Origin: Promerops cafer
Lineage: Eukaryota; Chordata; Aves; Passeriformes; Nectariniidae
Assembly (NCBI GenBank): GCA_013398275.1
Contig: VZSE01013530.1
Coordinates: 1,612,001 to 1,676,000, forward strand
Reading direction: 5' to 3'
DNA length: 64,000 nucleotides
Position numbers and translations under genes: made by a program. The notes under the pieces are model-generated. The model was not told the DNA's origin. It was given only the letters and a program-made list of their open reading frames with translations, and ran no database searches. Below, piece by piece: positions 1-12,816 of this stretch. Positions within the stretch are counted from its first letter, which is position 1, and the number at the start of each line of letters is the position of its first letter.

Positions 1-3000
1 GTTTCATTCTAGGTGGCATGTTTTGTTTTATTTTTGCTTTTTATTGTTTTAAAAGTTCCATGACCCTGAGTCTCATCCAAGTCTTTAAAAACACTTTGTC
101 TAATTATATAATTTAGTTAAAATTCTCATTGTGTCTTGTTTGTCATTGTTTCATTAAATATAAACTATTGAATTAGCTGAATTTGACTTAAAATCACTAC
201 CCTGCCAGACACAATAGTTTATATTTCAGATTTTCAGAAAAATCTGTCAGTTGTTTTGGTTTCCATGTCATTGGACATCTTGAAGTAGCTCTGAATTTTC
301 AAATAAAGGCTAAAGTTGCAGATGGATATTTTTCTGTGCCCCTTCTCCTTCCACAATTTGCATTTTAGGAGAAGAAAAATACTTGTAACAGTTTTCTCTC
401 AGACAGGATTCCCTATGTTTGTGACCTTATTCTTCACTGCCTTCCAGGCTTAGCAATCCCCTGAGCTTGTGACTTGGCTGAATTTTATTGCTCAAATGTC
501 TGGAAATAACTCTTAAGACTTTTGTTTTACTTAAAACAACCATGAGCCCTTTGTAACCAGAGCAAAACACTCTTGTCAATACCTTCTTTTCAAAATACTT
601 CTTTTTATGTCTTCCTTATATCATGTTTCCTCTGCCTGGTGTTGATATTTGGAGTCATCACACCTTAAAAAATGCAAGTGATCTAAGCTGCTAAACCACT
701 GTGAGCTGTCACTGACAGTGCTGTGGCCACAGGCCACTCGTTTCTGGTTTGGAAAACTTGCAATACAACTTGATAGATGGTAGTGCAGGTAAACTCTGCA
801 GGGACAGGGTTTTGACTTTCAGCAGGCTCTTCCAGTGACAGCTGTTCCTTGAGATGCCTTTAAGAGTCACAGTGAAACCTTAGCGAGGCAGTGGTAACAA
901 GGAATCACTGCACTTAGCTTGTGGTTCCAGTGTTGGAAATACTAAAATGGGGGAAGTAAAGCTGGAATGTGTGTTGTGTAAGGGTGCAGCGTAGAGCTGT
1001 CACACAGCAGCACATACAGCTTTGTCCTGAAGCCCAAGTGGTGAGAACTGATTGTTAGTTTGTCACTGCTGTTGACTGTTTTGCAAATTAATTGCCTTCA
1101 TGAGTCCACACTTCCCTTTTAACCCTTTTGCAAATAATGAGGTTTGCAACTTGTGATTGGCTTCATTCGTTTTGTACAGTATTTGCTGGTTGGTGCTCTT
1201 GAGCCCTAGCAAACTGCTCATTCAGAGTATGTCTTGGCACTGAGAAGTCAAATTGCATGCACCCAAAGACACTGAGTCCAGATTTTCATTCTTGTTGCCC
1301 AAGTTAAGAACAGTCTAAAGCTAAAAAAACCATAAAGATCCTGCTTATGTTTTCAGTGTTTTATTTAGTTTAATTGCATACTTGCACATTACTTTTCGTT
1401 GCATCCTCTATTTGTGTTAAGATGACTTAATATGTATTCTCAGAAGGTTTGTGGCATCCATTTTCATTATTTCCTTAAATTTGCTCATGAAATTGCTTTT
1501 GGTTTTACTTCCCCAAATATGTTTATGACTCTTGTTTTGAAAATAAAGCAGCATATCTTTTATAAATTTATATTATAACTTCTTGGTATTTAATCATGTC
1601 CTTTGGAAGAGGTCTTATTTCAGTGTGAAGTATTTGAACGTTGACTGTTCTTCAGTCCTGTTTAGGGTGGTTATTAGGAACTCAGCCTTCCAAGGCACTG
1701 CAAATCCTTGTGGCATTCCATTGAAGTAGAGTGACTGTGTTAAGAAATCTGTACTAGTCCAAATTCAGTTACAAGATTTGGGTTATTAAAGCCAATCTAA
1801 TAGAAAATTCAAAGGCCTGTGTGCAACAGAGTTCATGAAAATCAACATCAAATGCTTGCTGGCCCAAGGCAAAAATGCAGGATGGTTGATTTATATTTCT
1901 GAGTATTTTTTCTGCATTTGTCCTGCTTTTTGGAAATCACCACATCTCTATTATTTACAAGCTCTGAGCAAAAACATTAGAGCTTGGCTTTTGTTCATGT
2001 GAGGATGCATGAGTCTCTTATTAAACTGCAGTAAGTCTTTACTATTCCTCTACCAGTTCTTTGTAAACCTTTCCAGTAAAAAGTTCAAATTGGCTGAGGA
2101 CTGAGCATCCTTACCTGCCATGGGAATTGCTTGGAAGCTGAGAGTGCTCAGGGCCTGGTCCAAAAAGATGGGATGTTTTCCCCTGGTACTGTATCTTCCT
2201 GCTTTACATGTTATGTATAGTTTGTTCTGACTGTGCTGTGTGTTCACTTTAGTATTTTTGCCATTCTTTTTCATTTTATTAGCGCCATGCCCTATCACTT
2301 TCCCCCTCATTGATTTCAAAACAATGCATCTGCAGAGAGAAGGGGAGGGTAAGTATGGTTCGCCATACGTTCAGTTATCTGCCTTTTCATAGTTGATGGT
2401 TTGCTTTCTAACTAACCCTTCACCTGCTGTCCCTTATATCTTGGGAATATTCTGATCTGCAGTTTTTTTGTTGATTCAAAAAGGTCCCCTTCTTGTATCT
2501 TGTACTGTGCAAACAGGCAAGATCACAGCTGTAAAACAACAAAAAAATTCCCTATCATACTTAGTAAATGTGCAGTGGAAAGCAGGTACAAGGGTTATTT
2601 TTTTTTAAAGATTACTTTGTGGGTTTTATTGTTGTTCTGCACACTTTGAACCCAGTTTTCAAATTTCTGATTTGAACTAGAGAAAAAACAGGCAACTCTG
2701 AAAGGAAAAGGGGGGTGGGATTTTAAATTCAAGTAATTGAAAGGCTATGTCAGCTTTTTTTTAGACAGCAAGAAAACCATGTCAAGGAATTATGAGGAAT
2801 GTTAGCAAGGAGCTTTGCATAGGGATTTGAAAGAATTGATTGTTTTGGAATCTCTCTCCTAAAAAATCACCTTCCACAAATTAAGAAATCTCTTTTTCTC
2901 AGTGGTGTCAAGATAGATTTTATCATAAAACCCAAAAATACTCCTTGAGAAAGACTTAAGCAAATGGGCATTGTTCCTAAAGAGCTACTGTCAGACTTAC

Positions 3001-3411
3001 CTTCTTCCAAACCAAGAGGACAACCTTTCAAAGTATATGTGTACAGTATGAAAATTGACTTCCACAGCAAAATACTGCAATGAACAATAAACATATTATT
3101 CTTACTTTATTTCTGATACCTAAATAAGGCTGTATTACACTGTTGAACTGCTCAGAAATGCATACTCCCAAGATACACTTTGAAAAAGGGATCCTAGTGT
3201 GCATACTTCATTTCAGTACCTTTTTCTTTCAGTTATATGACAGAATTTGTAGCTTTCTGACGTATGTCACTATTTTTATTCACTTTGTATATGACACCAC
3301 ATCCTCTAGAGCATACAAGACTAAGCATTGGGTTCGCATTTTTGTTTCAACTCGTGTTTATAGTTCTGTTAACAGAAAAGTACCATTTTGTGTCTTTTTT
3401 TTATCTTCTAG
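1..3411 (+). other. FAM13B: FAM13B intron (5' part of window)
   Basis: AT-rich non-coding sequence upstream of the first visible FAM13B coding exon, read as intron. No exon with clear family similarity was seen. A possible 13-nt microexon (2336-2348) is described under findings. The N-terminal RhoGAP-encoding exons must lie to the left of the window. Confidence 0.75.
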
Positions 3412-3622
3412 ATCCATTTCCTGCTTTCAAGTCTTGGCAGGAGGACAGTGAATCTGGAGAAGCTCAGCTTTCCCCACAGGCTGGGAGGATGACTAATCAT
3501 CCATTGGAAGAGGACTGTCATCCCATATTGTCACATCGGAGTTTGGATTTTGGGCAAAGCCAGCGTTTCTTACACGATCCAGAAACGTTAGACTCTTCCT
3601 CCAAAGCACTTTCTTTTGTTAG
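3412..3622 (+). CDS. FAM13B: FAM13B coding exon 1 of 10 visible
   Basis: The acceptor is a T-rich tract ending TTCTAG at 3411, and the donor is AG|GTGTGT at 3623. The exon enters with two bases of a split codon and leaves with two (AG of Arg). It encodes the block beginning [18 protein letters not shown] and ending SKALSFV, which is rich in Ser and acidic residues and likely disordered. Confidence 0.92.
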
Positions 3623-6600
3623 GTGTGTATTTTAATGCAGTCTGCTGGGCAGGACATGTTACTGCCAGATGAAAATACAGCTGTTTGAGATGGCTGCGGG
3701 TTTTCCTGATCTGAATGAACTGAAGACAAAGGTCAGATGTAGCACTGTGTGGCCATTGGGCTTCTCTGCCTGCCCAGGAACTGCTGGAGTGAGTCAGAGC
3801 AGAGGTTCAGCTGGGGTGGGATCCTGTCTCTCCAAGTGGCCTTTGACAGATGCTTTGACAGGGAAAGGATAAAAATAGGACAAGATTGCAGAGCTTTCCC
3901 TGGCATTTGGTGAGGGCTTCGGACAAGTGGCACTTCCTGGGCTGAAAGTAGTATTTATATCCTTTGTTTACCAGGCTTTGCTAGACTCTGGTCTGTGATT
4001 TTATGTAAGCTCTGGCTTTTTTTCTTGTATTTTTTTAACCTAGTTTATTAAAGTAGATTTGTCACTAAACAAGCTGCAGGTTATTTGTATGACCTGGCCA
4101 GTGTGACTCTCCAAAACTGTAAATAACCCGTGACCTATACTGTCTGCTGCTATTACTGGGAGAGGGAAGTTGAGAAGAATTTTTGTGCTTGTTAGGGAAG
4201 AAATAATCTCATAAAAATGAGAAAGCCCAAAGCAGGAGATTGGAACAAGTTTAGAGTGTCTAGCTGTCTGGCAGATTTATTGATGCACAAAGATCCTTGT
4301 GCAAGTTTTCTCCGGTTAGCCACGGAAGATATTTAACAAGTGCTGTTAAAATGATGTAGAAGACTGACGTGCAGAAAAGTGCTGATGATAATAGCTGTTC
4401 TCCTCATTCTGAAACTAATAAGGATCTGCTCCTTATTAGCACTAATCTTACTAGATTAGTATTGCTGATGTCTTGAACTACGTAGATTTTACTGGCTATG
4501 TTGAGGGGTGTTTCAGGCACCTTGTGTTCTGGAAAATTCTCATGTCAGTCTTGAAACAAAAAGTGCTGTGCAAGATCAGCAAATGTCAAGGAGCTGTGTG
4601 AAAGATGATATAGAACCAAAACCACATACTTTAGAAGTCTATTAGTAAAATTTAAGAAATTTATTAGTAAGACTGACAAATTATGGGGATACTTTTTGGC
4701 TTAATTATCTCTTAACTTGCCTGAGACAGTTGATTGAAGCTGTTTAATTACCAAGGACCGTTCAGTGGTATTTTCTAGCCTGGGCTTTATTCTGTGCCCA
4801 GTACTTGAAGAACAACTGAGTATATAGTAACTTAGGTTAGAAAGTTGGCAATTAATGGTACATTACCCTTGAATTTCAGATACGGTTTTTCTGTAGTGGG
4901 TATTACTGATGTTAGGGAGACAAAAGTAACATCACATCTTGAAGGCAGCTCAAAGCAGTTTGAGTAAACAGCTCTGAAAACTTGAAATTGATGGATTATG
5001 AACTGGAGAAAAAATGAAATTATTAATCTCTTAAATGTACGTATTGTTTGCACTCTTTTAATTATCTAAATGACATTTAAAAAATGTTTTTAAACAGAAC
5101 ACGAAGAGCATCCTTTAGCTCAAAAGATGACAAAAGGGAAGACAAGACACCTTATCAGCTTGTCAAGAAATTACAGAAAAAAATAAAGCAATTTGAGGAA
5201 CAGTTTGAAAAAGAGAAAAACAGTAAGGTAGGTTAGCACTTTTGTCTCTACTGAGGGTAAAGGACTGCATGCAAGGGCTGAGTGACTCTTGTAGTTCATC
5301 ACTGAATAACTGTATTCACAAATGAGAATTTTGTTACACACTGCTGTCTGCGAAAGAGCAACAGCAATATTAGAAAATATGCCAGAGCCAAAGGAGGACA
5401 GAGTGACAGTTCTGCTGTGAGACTGAGGGCATTTCAGATGAGATGTTTGGAAAAGCAGAAGTATCTTACCACCCTCTGGTTCAGCTGCTGAAGTTGTTTC
5501 AGTTTTATTTTCACAAGTGTTGTCCTTATGTTGGCACTGAGATCTGATCTGATACTGAGTGGCATTCCTGTAACTGTTCACAATTCACCGTCACAAATAG
5601 TACCAAATCTTGAAAGAAGCATTTATAAACAAGATTTAGTCTGTTTGTTTTAATATGTAATGTATTTGTATTTTTTTCAGCCCTCCTATAGTGATATTGC
5701 AGCCAATCCAAAAGTTCTAAAGTGGATGACTGAACTTACCAAATTGAGAAAGCAAATAAAAGGTAAGAGATTGCTACAGTTCCTTGTTCTTTACCAACAC
5801 AAATTATCCCCATGACTAAAATGGCTAAGTCATTCAGTAAAATACCACAGCACAAAAAAAATGTTTCATTTCTACATGCTGCACTATTCAAAAATCAAAT
5901 TATTCTTACGGCTTTAGTTCTTTAGGAGAGAAACTTCCCCTATGTGAATTGCTATGTTCCTGTACTTGCAGTTAAACAAACTGAGAGTGTTACTTCTTTT
6001 AAACCTTTGGATTGAGCAATTTTTCCCATTTCAGATGCAAAGCAGAGGAGCTCAGAGGGAGAATTCATACCTCAAACACGTCCACGAAGTAACACTCTTC
6101 CAAAAAGCTTTGGTTCCTCTCTTGACCAAGAGGATGAAGAAAATGAAGATGAGATGCGGGTTGTGCAGAAAGAGAAGAAGCCCACCAAGGAGGCTACACT
6201 TGAACTCATTTTGAAGAGATTAAAGGAAAAACGAGTTGAGAGATGTTTACCAGAAGATATAAAGGTAAGCATAAGGTTATGGATAGCTCTTTCTAAGAGA
6301 GTAAGGGGGAAATAGAGCACTTGAGATGCCACTTTATCAACACGATGGTGCCTCTGGCTAGCAGCCCTTTGCCAGGCCATCATATTTCAGACTCAGTGGG
6401 AAAATTATCAACATGAACCACATTTTCCTTGCTCTATATGAAAATATTTACAAGTATGTGCTGACAGTATTGAACAGGTTTAAATGGAGGAAGATGGGTT
6501 GTATGATGTTGACTAAGCTAAGTTTGGCTTAGTTGTTTGTATAGCGAGTAAAAGTGACTTGTGTTTGATTAATTGCTAATTATTCTTGATAGAAAATGAC

Positions 6601-9600
6601 AAAGGACCATTTGGTAGAAGAGAAAACATCTCTCCAGAAGAGCCTCCTGTATTATGAAAGCCAGCATGGACGGCCGGTAATGCTTGGCTTTATTTCAGAC
6701 TGTGTCATTGTGTGCATAGGCAGCAGTAACTCTGGAGCAATACTAAGACCAGAATTTAATGCTGGTGTGGGGGGTTCTTCTTTTTCCTTCTTCAAAACAC
6801 AAAGGTATCTGTTGGCCTCCATGTTGCCATCTGAGGAACTTGCTGCATTGACTTCTAAAAAAAGAAAAAAGTATATATTAATAGGCCCTCTTTTCAGAAA
6901 TCAGCAGGTTATTGGAGTGTGCAAAGTGATGGGTGTCACTTGGTGCCATATATGTCTGTGAGGCAAAGAGATGTCTTAAAAATAAACAAGATTATTGAAT
7001 TTCCTGGGAAAAGAATGGAAATATTATTCTGGATTTCACAGAAACAGAAATTAAGACAGTTCCCACCCCCCTTCTCTACAGTTTCATCTTTTTCTTTTTT
7101 CCCTTTCATTTCTGTAGAACCATCGTCATTGCCAGGCACACATCTTTTCCCCCAGTTCTTGGTCCCTTTTTTGCCTTTTTTCCATGGATATTTAATGTCA
7201 GAGGGTTTGCCTGTGCTGAAGCTCCCCTAATTTTTAGGAAGTGTTTAAACCTTTTCCCTGAAAAATACAGGGTGTTAAAGCGAGAGAATGAAAAAGCAGC
7301 CACTTATTCCCTTTTATCTGCATAAACTCCCTTTCATACACACAATTTAAGGTAGTTTTATATTCCTAGTTGGAATGTTGGTGGCCTGGCAGGAGAAGCA
7401 CACGACTTTGTGTTTGCTTGTCTGTGATTGAGTGACCGGTATAATTAATTCTGTGGTTTCTCTGCCTCTAGGTTACTAGAGAAGAAAGACATATTGTGAA
7501 GCCACTTTATGACAGATACAGACTTGTAAAACAAATGTTAACTAGAGCAAGCATTACTCCTATTCTTGTGAGTAAAACAAATGCTATTTCTATTTATTTT
7601 CCCACTTCTGAACAGCAAGGCTGCCTTTAGAAGAGCTAGTAACACTGTTCTGTGAAGCATCTTTCATGTGGAAGATATAAGATACTGTTGTCATTGTACT
7701 TGAGGCACTTGACTGATTTACTGCTGAGAACAGAGCAGTTCCAAGCTGTCTGTGACCTTGATGGCTCTTGGGGGTTAAATGTTTCTCTGTGGAAGTAAGT
7801 GAGCTGTGCTAACTTGCTGTGGCTGAGATGTTCCTAAGTGCCTGTGCTAGGTATGGATCCACAGGACACACTGTACTTTTAGTCCTCCCCAGAATAGTAA
7901 CACCAGTTGCAGTGCAGGTTGTTGTCAGCAGAGGCTTGAGTGACAGGATTGCCATCAGAACCATTTCATTCCTTCGTGCTTCCCCAGAGAGAGACATATT
8001 ACAAGCACCTGCAGCATCTGTGCAACATCCGTGCTTTTTCATTGTGTTTTCACTTCATTTCCTTCTGAATTTTCTGTCCTCTCTCTGTGGTCTTCTAAGA
8101 GATGAGGAAGAAAAGTTTTCATACTGTGCAAGGAAATTGATGTAACCTTGTTTATAGTACCTGGGGAGTGACAGCCAACTGGTTTTGTTCTGCATGTGCC
8201 ATAATCCAAGCCTTGCGTACTGACCCAGACTTGCAAAATACCTGCTTGGATGTTGGCTGCTGACCCTTTTAGAAGGAAGGGACTGCATAGCTGATGTGAG
8301 ATAATCTCTTTGCATACAGACAGTTCTTCCCAGACACAGGTAGCTGGGCTTAGTCAGCAGGAACTTAATCTGCTGTTTACATTGTCACTGACAGTTCTTA
8401 GCACTCCCATCTAAGCTGAACTATGTTGAGATAAAGGGACCAGGTCAAGATTCTGCCTTTCTTGCACGTACATTTTTTTGGTAGCTCCTTTTAAAGAAAA
8501 CATTATTTGCATCACAGTCAAGTTGAAGGGCTTTTATATCAGAGTCCCTTTCTGAACTCCATAAACACAGGTTAGGCACTGATGTGTTTCTCTGTGACTG
8601 GTGAGTTACAGTTTTTTGGTAGTGCCCTTGACTGATTGAGCTCTATCCCATCTCTTCCCTCAGAAATCTGACTCCTCAGCTGAAATGGGTTTTACATTCT
8701 GGGTAGCTGTTTGACTGTACCATAGTCATTCTGGTTTTTTTGGCTGTGAAATAAAGGGATGGGTAATAGCCCACCAGAAGGATTTTAAATTCAGGAGAGA
8801 TGTCAGTAACACAATTCCTAATCTGTGCTGTAGGCAGCACCTGTAAAATCTTTTTCACAGGTCTTTCCTTTTGAAACCTATAAGTGATATGAGGAGGTCT
8901 CTCTTACTGCCAAGGATTGTTCAGTGGTAGCTTCTAAGTAGTCTATATTCAGTGCTAGATATTTCAAGAATGGATTTTCAGGTTTATGTGATAATTGATT
9001 CCATGAGGTATCTCACTGTATCACTAATGACATGCACTGAAGCCTTTATGGAAATGTCCAGAGAAGCAGGAAACTATTTACCTTCCATGAAGTGAAGTTT
9101 TTGACAGGTCATTGTCTGTGGCTCTTGTGTTTCACCTTTTTCCTGTCCAGAGACCATCTGTTGGAATTGCTTCTGCTGTCTGGGGATAAGGGATGAGCAG
9201 GACATTATGGCAGGTGTGCAAGAGGTACCTGGGCAGCACAGGGATACCTGCTTTAGGCTGGAGTTCAAAGGATTTTGACTCTGAGGTGACAACAGATAGC
9301 TCTGATTTCACACTTCCAACTGCAGGGCCTCAGAGTGGTCTGGATAAAGAACCTGGCAGGATTATTCCCAGTGGATGCCTGGCAGGAGATAACCAGCTCT
9401 GGCCTCTGTAACTGTGCTTTGGTTTGGGAGGAACAAGACTAAATACAAAATTCAGAGCTATCATTGCATTTTATGAGTCTTCTACAAAACATGGAGTGAG
9501 CAAATGCTTTTCATTCTAAGTCTGAAAAGAAATATTTTAAAATAAATTATAAGCTACAACATTTATTTCTGTGTCAAGGATATCTTGGGTATCTGAGCTT

Positions 9601-11811
9601 TTTGGATTGTATGGTTATTTTGTTTGTGCTCTGTAAGTATGTTTGCAGTCTTTTATTCATCTCAAAGAGGAAATACTGGGCGACTTCAACGTAATTCTGA
9701 CTTCAAACAGCACTTGATGTCTTACTGTACATTTTGAAACAAATTTCCATCTTTTCAGGGATCACCATCAACCAAGCGGCGGGGGCAGATGTTACAGCCC
9801 ATTATTGAAGGTGAAACTGCCCATTTTTTTGAAGAAATTAAGGTAGGTGCAGTGCATTTAAAAAATAATTCCCAGCACTTGTAATAGTGAACTGAAATAC
9901 ATCATACTTGTTCTGAATTTCTGTTTTCACTTCCAGGAAGAAGAGGAGGAAAGTGATGGTTTATGTACAGACCTGAATGATATCCTAAAAACTGCTGCCC
10001 AAACACAGCCCGTTCTAAGCCCAGTTGAAAACTCTGAGTCTGATATTGAAGATGGTCAAGAGAAACTCACCCGGGACCTGAGGCTCTCCAGCACCCGAGC
10101 TGCTTCTATGTATGGACAATTAAGTGGATAATTTAATTATAGTAGTTGTAATTATTGCAGTTAGAGGAATGATACTAAATCTATGATGCTGGGTAAAAGG
10201 GAGTGACATGTTCAGCACTTCTCAGGAAATGTTTGGATTGCATGAGTCGTCTTTGCTCTGACATGTCTGACTAAGATCTTTTTGTACTCAGTGAATTATT
10301 TAGTATCTTCTAAACCTTCTTCAGCCTTACTTGAGCTGTGTAGACAGCAGAAAATTTATACCCCTTTATTAACTGCTAGTTTGTTCTCAATATTTCACTT
10401 TCAAACTGACAGCATGTTCCTTATGAGCCAGACAAATAAATTATTAGTGCAGCTAGCTCAGTTGTTTCTGAGGAATTTAAATTCTATTGTACGGCCAACA
10501 TATTTTTCTTTCACTTGAAATTTTTAGGCCTGAATTATTGGAGCAACTGTGGAAAGCCAGAGCTGAGAAAAAGAAGCTACGTAAGACATTACGAGAATTT
10601 GAAGAGGAGTTTTATCAGCAGAATGGAAGGTTTGTTTAGCAGAAAACCAGATGCTGGGCTGCAGCCTCATTAGATAGCCAAGTGTATTTGCTAACTTTGA
10701 ATGTTGTCAGCTGGAATCTGATCTGTTTTGATCTGCTGTGAATAATCTCCTGAGGGAGATAACTTTGTGTATTTTTAACAGTTCCATTAAAAAAAAATAG
10801 CATTTAAAAATACCTACTAAAAAGTATGATTTTTTTATTTTAAAAACCCCATATTATCTCTGTTCTGTAACATAGGGCAGGAAAATTTTCCCATTTGCCC
10901 CTTGTTCCAGTAGGTCAATTCTGGCAGTGGATATTTGCTTTACCAGTAAAGGTTTTTATAACTTTTGTTCTTCTCCATATCGTTTACTTCTTTTAGGCTT
11001 CTTGTCTGAATTTGTTTTGTCATGGATTGGATTGCATTGCTGCCCATTGTATTTTTGAGATGTCTCATCTCATGAACAAAACTAACAAGACTCCTAAGAG
11101 GTCACTTTCTGGACTAGCAAATACTCTCACTTGGCTGTGCCATCTCCTGTATTTCTCCTGAACTACAAACTCCTGGGCCACTGGTCACACAAATTCCAGT
11201 AACGTGGCTTCATCATGCACTTACTGAATTTGGGACAAAACTCCTTTTGACTTCAGTAGCAAACAATGAGATTAATCATATTAATAGATTATTTATGCTC
11301 TGCTGCCAATTTGTGGGTCAATCTACTTACAGTAAAAAACACAGATTGACTTAAATTTGTCTTTTTCTGTAGTGTGTACACAGGATCTGAAATGAAACTC
11401 TTCATATCCTGTTAGTAAAATTCCTAGGAGAGCTTAGGGCAATGATTATTACCCAATGCTGCAGCAGTTCTGCTGAATAAATGCTGCTGGGTTTTCAAGT
11501 CAGTGTTTTCAGGTGATGGCAGTTTTAACTACAATAAACTGAAATATAATGTCATGACTGTTATTGGTGAACAAGCTGCCAATAATATTTTCATCTGCCC
11601 TAGAATAACTTCCTGTAGCTGCTTCTGTGTTTGGCTTGCTGCAGGATGGAGGATGCAGTTAAAATGTTGATGATTTTCTTTTTACAGGAATGTACAGAAA
11701 GAAGATCGGGTCCCAATGCTGGATGAGTACAGGGAGTACAAGAAAATCAAAGCCAAACTGAGGCTGTTAGAAGTCCTTATCAGCAAACAAGATTCTTCAA
11801 AATCAATTTAA
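3412..11811 (+). CDS. FAM13B: FAM13B, C-terminal half (10 coding exons, 5' truncated by window)
   Basis: FAM13 family protein. Family members carry an N-terminal RhoGAP domain (outside the window) and a conserved C-terminal half that is visible here. Exons: 3412-3622, 5098-5227, 5681-5762, 6035-6264, 6593-6676, 7472-7567, 9759-9842, 9937-10109, 10528-10629, 11688-11811. All phases match and give 438 residues with one split first codon, ending ...[10 protein letters not shown] and stop TAA at 11809. Features seen: a basic Ser-rich segment ([15 protein letters not shown], a plausible phosphorylation/14-3-3 region, inferred), a coiled coil ([18 protein letters not shown]), conserved blocks YESQHGRPV and [10 protein letters not shown], an acidic EEEEESD stretch, and a terminal coiled coil ([15 protein letters not shown]). 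FAM13A differs in the C-terminal tail as I recall it, and adjacency to MYOT matches human FAM13B. Assignment as B rather than A or C is therefore strong. Confidence 0.93.
3623..5097 (+). other. FAM13B intron
   Basis: Intron between the first two visible exons. It is non-coding and AT-rich. Open frames here lack splice support and family similarity, and nothing else was recognised. Confidence 0.85.
5098..5227 (+). CDS. FAM13B: FAM13B coding exon 2 of 10 visible
   Basis: Acceptor AAACAG, donor AAG|GTAGGT. The exon completes the split Arg, then encodes [15 protein letters not shown] and the heptad-like [18 protein letters not shown], a predicted coiled coil. It ends in phase 0. Confidence 0.93.
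5681..5762 (+). CDS. FAM13B: FAM13B coding exon 3 of 10 visible
   Basis: Acceptor TTTTTTTCAG, donor AG|GTAAGA. The 27 whole codons begin [15 protein letters not shown] and end in KLRKQIK. One base (G) of an Asp codon is left over. Confidence 0.94.
6035..6264 (+). CDS. FAM13B: FAM13B coding exon 4 of 10 visible
   Basis: Acceptor CCCATTTCAG, donor AAG|GTAAGC. It encodes [27 protein letters not shown], an acidic DEENEDE stretch and a basic helix-like [22 protein letters not shown] resembles a mode-I 14-3-3 site by inspection (inference). Confidence 0.94.
6593..6676 (+). CDS. FAM13B: FAM13B coding exon 5 of 10 visible
   Basis: Acceptor CTTGATAG, donor CCG|GTAATG. There are 28 codons in phase 0 from [11 protein letters not shown] to YYESQHGRP, one of the best conserved blocks of the family. 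Confidence 0.94.
7472..7567 (+). CDS. FAM13B: FAM13B coding exon 6 of 10 visible
   Basis: Acceptor TCTGCCTCTAG, donor CTT|GTGAGT. It has 32 codons in phase 0, beginning [16 protein letters not shown] and ending RASITPIL. Confidence 0.94.
7568..9758 (+). other. FAM13B intron
   Basis: The longest visible FAM13B intron, 2.2 kb. No further exon, repeat family or RNA gene was recognised. Confidence 0.85.
9759..9842 (+). CDS. FAM13B: FAM13B coding exon 7 of 10 visible
   Basis: Acceptor CATCTTTTCAG, donor AAG|GTAGGT. The 28 codons encode [20 protein letters not shown] followed by AHFFEEIK, a FAM13 signature segment. Confidence 0.94.
9937..10109 (+). CDS. FAM13B: FAM13B coding exon 8 of 10 visible
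   Basis: Acceptor CACTTCCAG, donor AT|GTATGG, a weaker site. It has 57 codons plus two bases of a Met codon. It encodes a Glu-run (EEEEESD), DLNDILK and [10 protein letters not shown]. This is the most divergent visible exon relative to the mammalian protein as remembered. Confidence 0.9.
10528..10629 (+). CDS. FAM13B: FAM13B coding exon 9 of 10 visible
   Basis: Acceptor GAAATTTTTAG, donor AAG|GTTTGT. It completes the split Met and encodes [19 protein letters not shown] and [13 protein letters not shown], a highly charged coiled-coil segment. Confidence 0.94.
10630..11687 (+). other. FAM13B last intron
   Basis: Intron before the terminal coding exon. AT-rich, with A/T runs near 10790-10850 and no recognised element. 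Confidence 0.85.
11688..11811 (+). CDS. FAM13B: FAM13B terminal coding exon
   Basis: Acceptor CTTTTTACAG. It completes the split Arg and encodes [17 protein letters not shown] and [17 protein letters not shown], then TAA at 11809-11811. The ending SKQDSSKSI is the FAM13B form. Confidence 0.95.
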
Positions 11812-12810
11812 ATTATATTCCTCCAACCTGTTGAGTAACATGCTGTTTCCATATACTACCCCTGTACTTATTGGGTGCTTGTGTTCATGTGTCATGCACT
11901 GTTGAAGGAATCCAGTTTGTGCACTTTACTGTGGTGCCACTAGGACATGTTTGAAGGGTAAGTAGGTCCTGTCTAGAGAGCAAATAAGGTTTCTGAGTTT
12001 GAGACTGCTCTATCCAACTTTAGCAAACACAGTTTCCATCGAAGTTTTGTATTCCAGATGCATCCATCCTGTTCCAAAACAACATAGCTTTTTTTTTTTC
12101 TTTAGCATTCAAGAACTTTGAGACTTTTGTTATTACCAACCTTTTGTATGTTGAAGAAATTAATATTGTAATGCTACACCGAACTATTCCTCTTGCCTAA
12201 AAATATCAGCAAATTAAGGGTACAGCTCTTAATTCTTGGAACACTTAAACAGACTGTAATTCCTTTCAAAGGACTGCTGTGGAACAACTTTGATTTTTTG
12301 GTATTCTAAATTGCGCCTGTACACAGTAATAATTAACGTCTATGGATTTTGCTCATTAGCGGTCACGTTTCCTCCTTGATAAAGATGACAGTGGACAAAC
12401 CAGAAAGTGACCTTTTCTTAGTGGCTTTTAAACCTTGGAAAACTGAAAAGTTCAATCACATGCTACCTACAGGACTCATGTCATTGTTGTTCATTTGATC
12501 CCTTTTTCGGTTGTTGTTTATCAGCCAGTGGTGACATAGTGTTTGGGCTGAATTGGATACGGCATCTCCGCTTCCGGAAGATTTGAGGAGCACAGTGAAC
12601 ACTTTGGTGGTTGGGAAATCTGATGGCACTCAGACTTGTGTGGCTCCACAGAAAGGAGCTGGCTTAGGACAGTTAAAATCCCACTGTACCTGAAATGAGT
12701 ATGGTGTCAAGGGCTAAAATCAGTGTAGTTAATGTGCACCACAGGGAGAACCGTCGGTTTGGAGTGGAAAGATTACTGCTGTTTATCACGGTTTTGTTTT
12801 ACAGTTGGAG

Positions 12811-12816
12811 AATAAA
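12811..12816 (+). terminator. FAM13B: possible proximal FAM13B poly(A) signal
   Basis: AATAAA hexamer about 1 kb after the stop codon. It is followed by AT-rich sequence with no strong GU-rich element that I can point to, so use is uncertain. Confidence 0.35.

Noticed and set aside
6593..6961. 121-codon open frame starting at the FAM13B exon and running into the intron
   Set aside because: Only the first 84 bases are coding. A donor at 6677 and loss of family similarity mark the rest as intron read-through.
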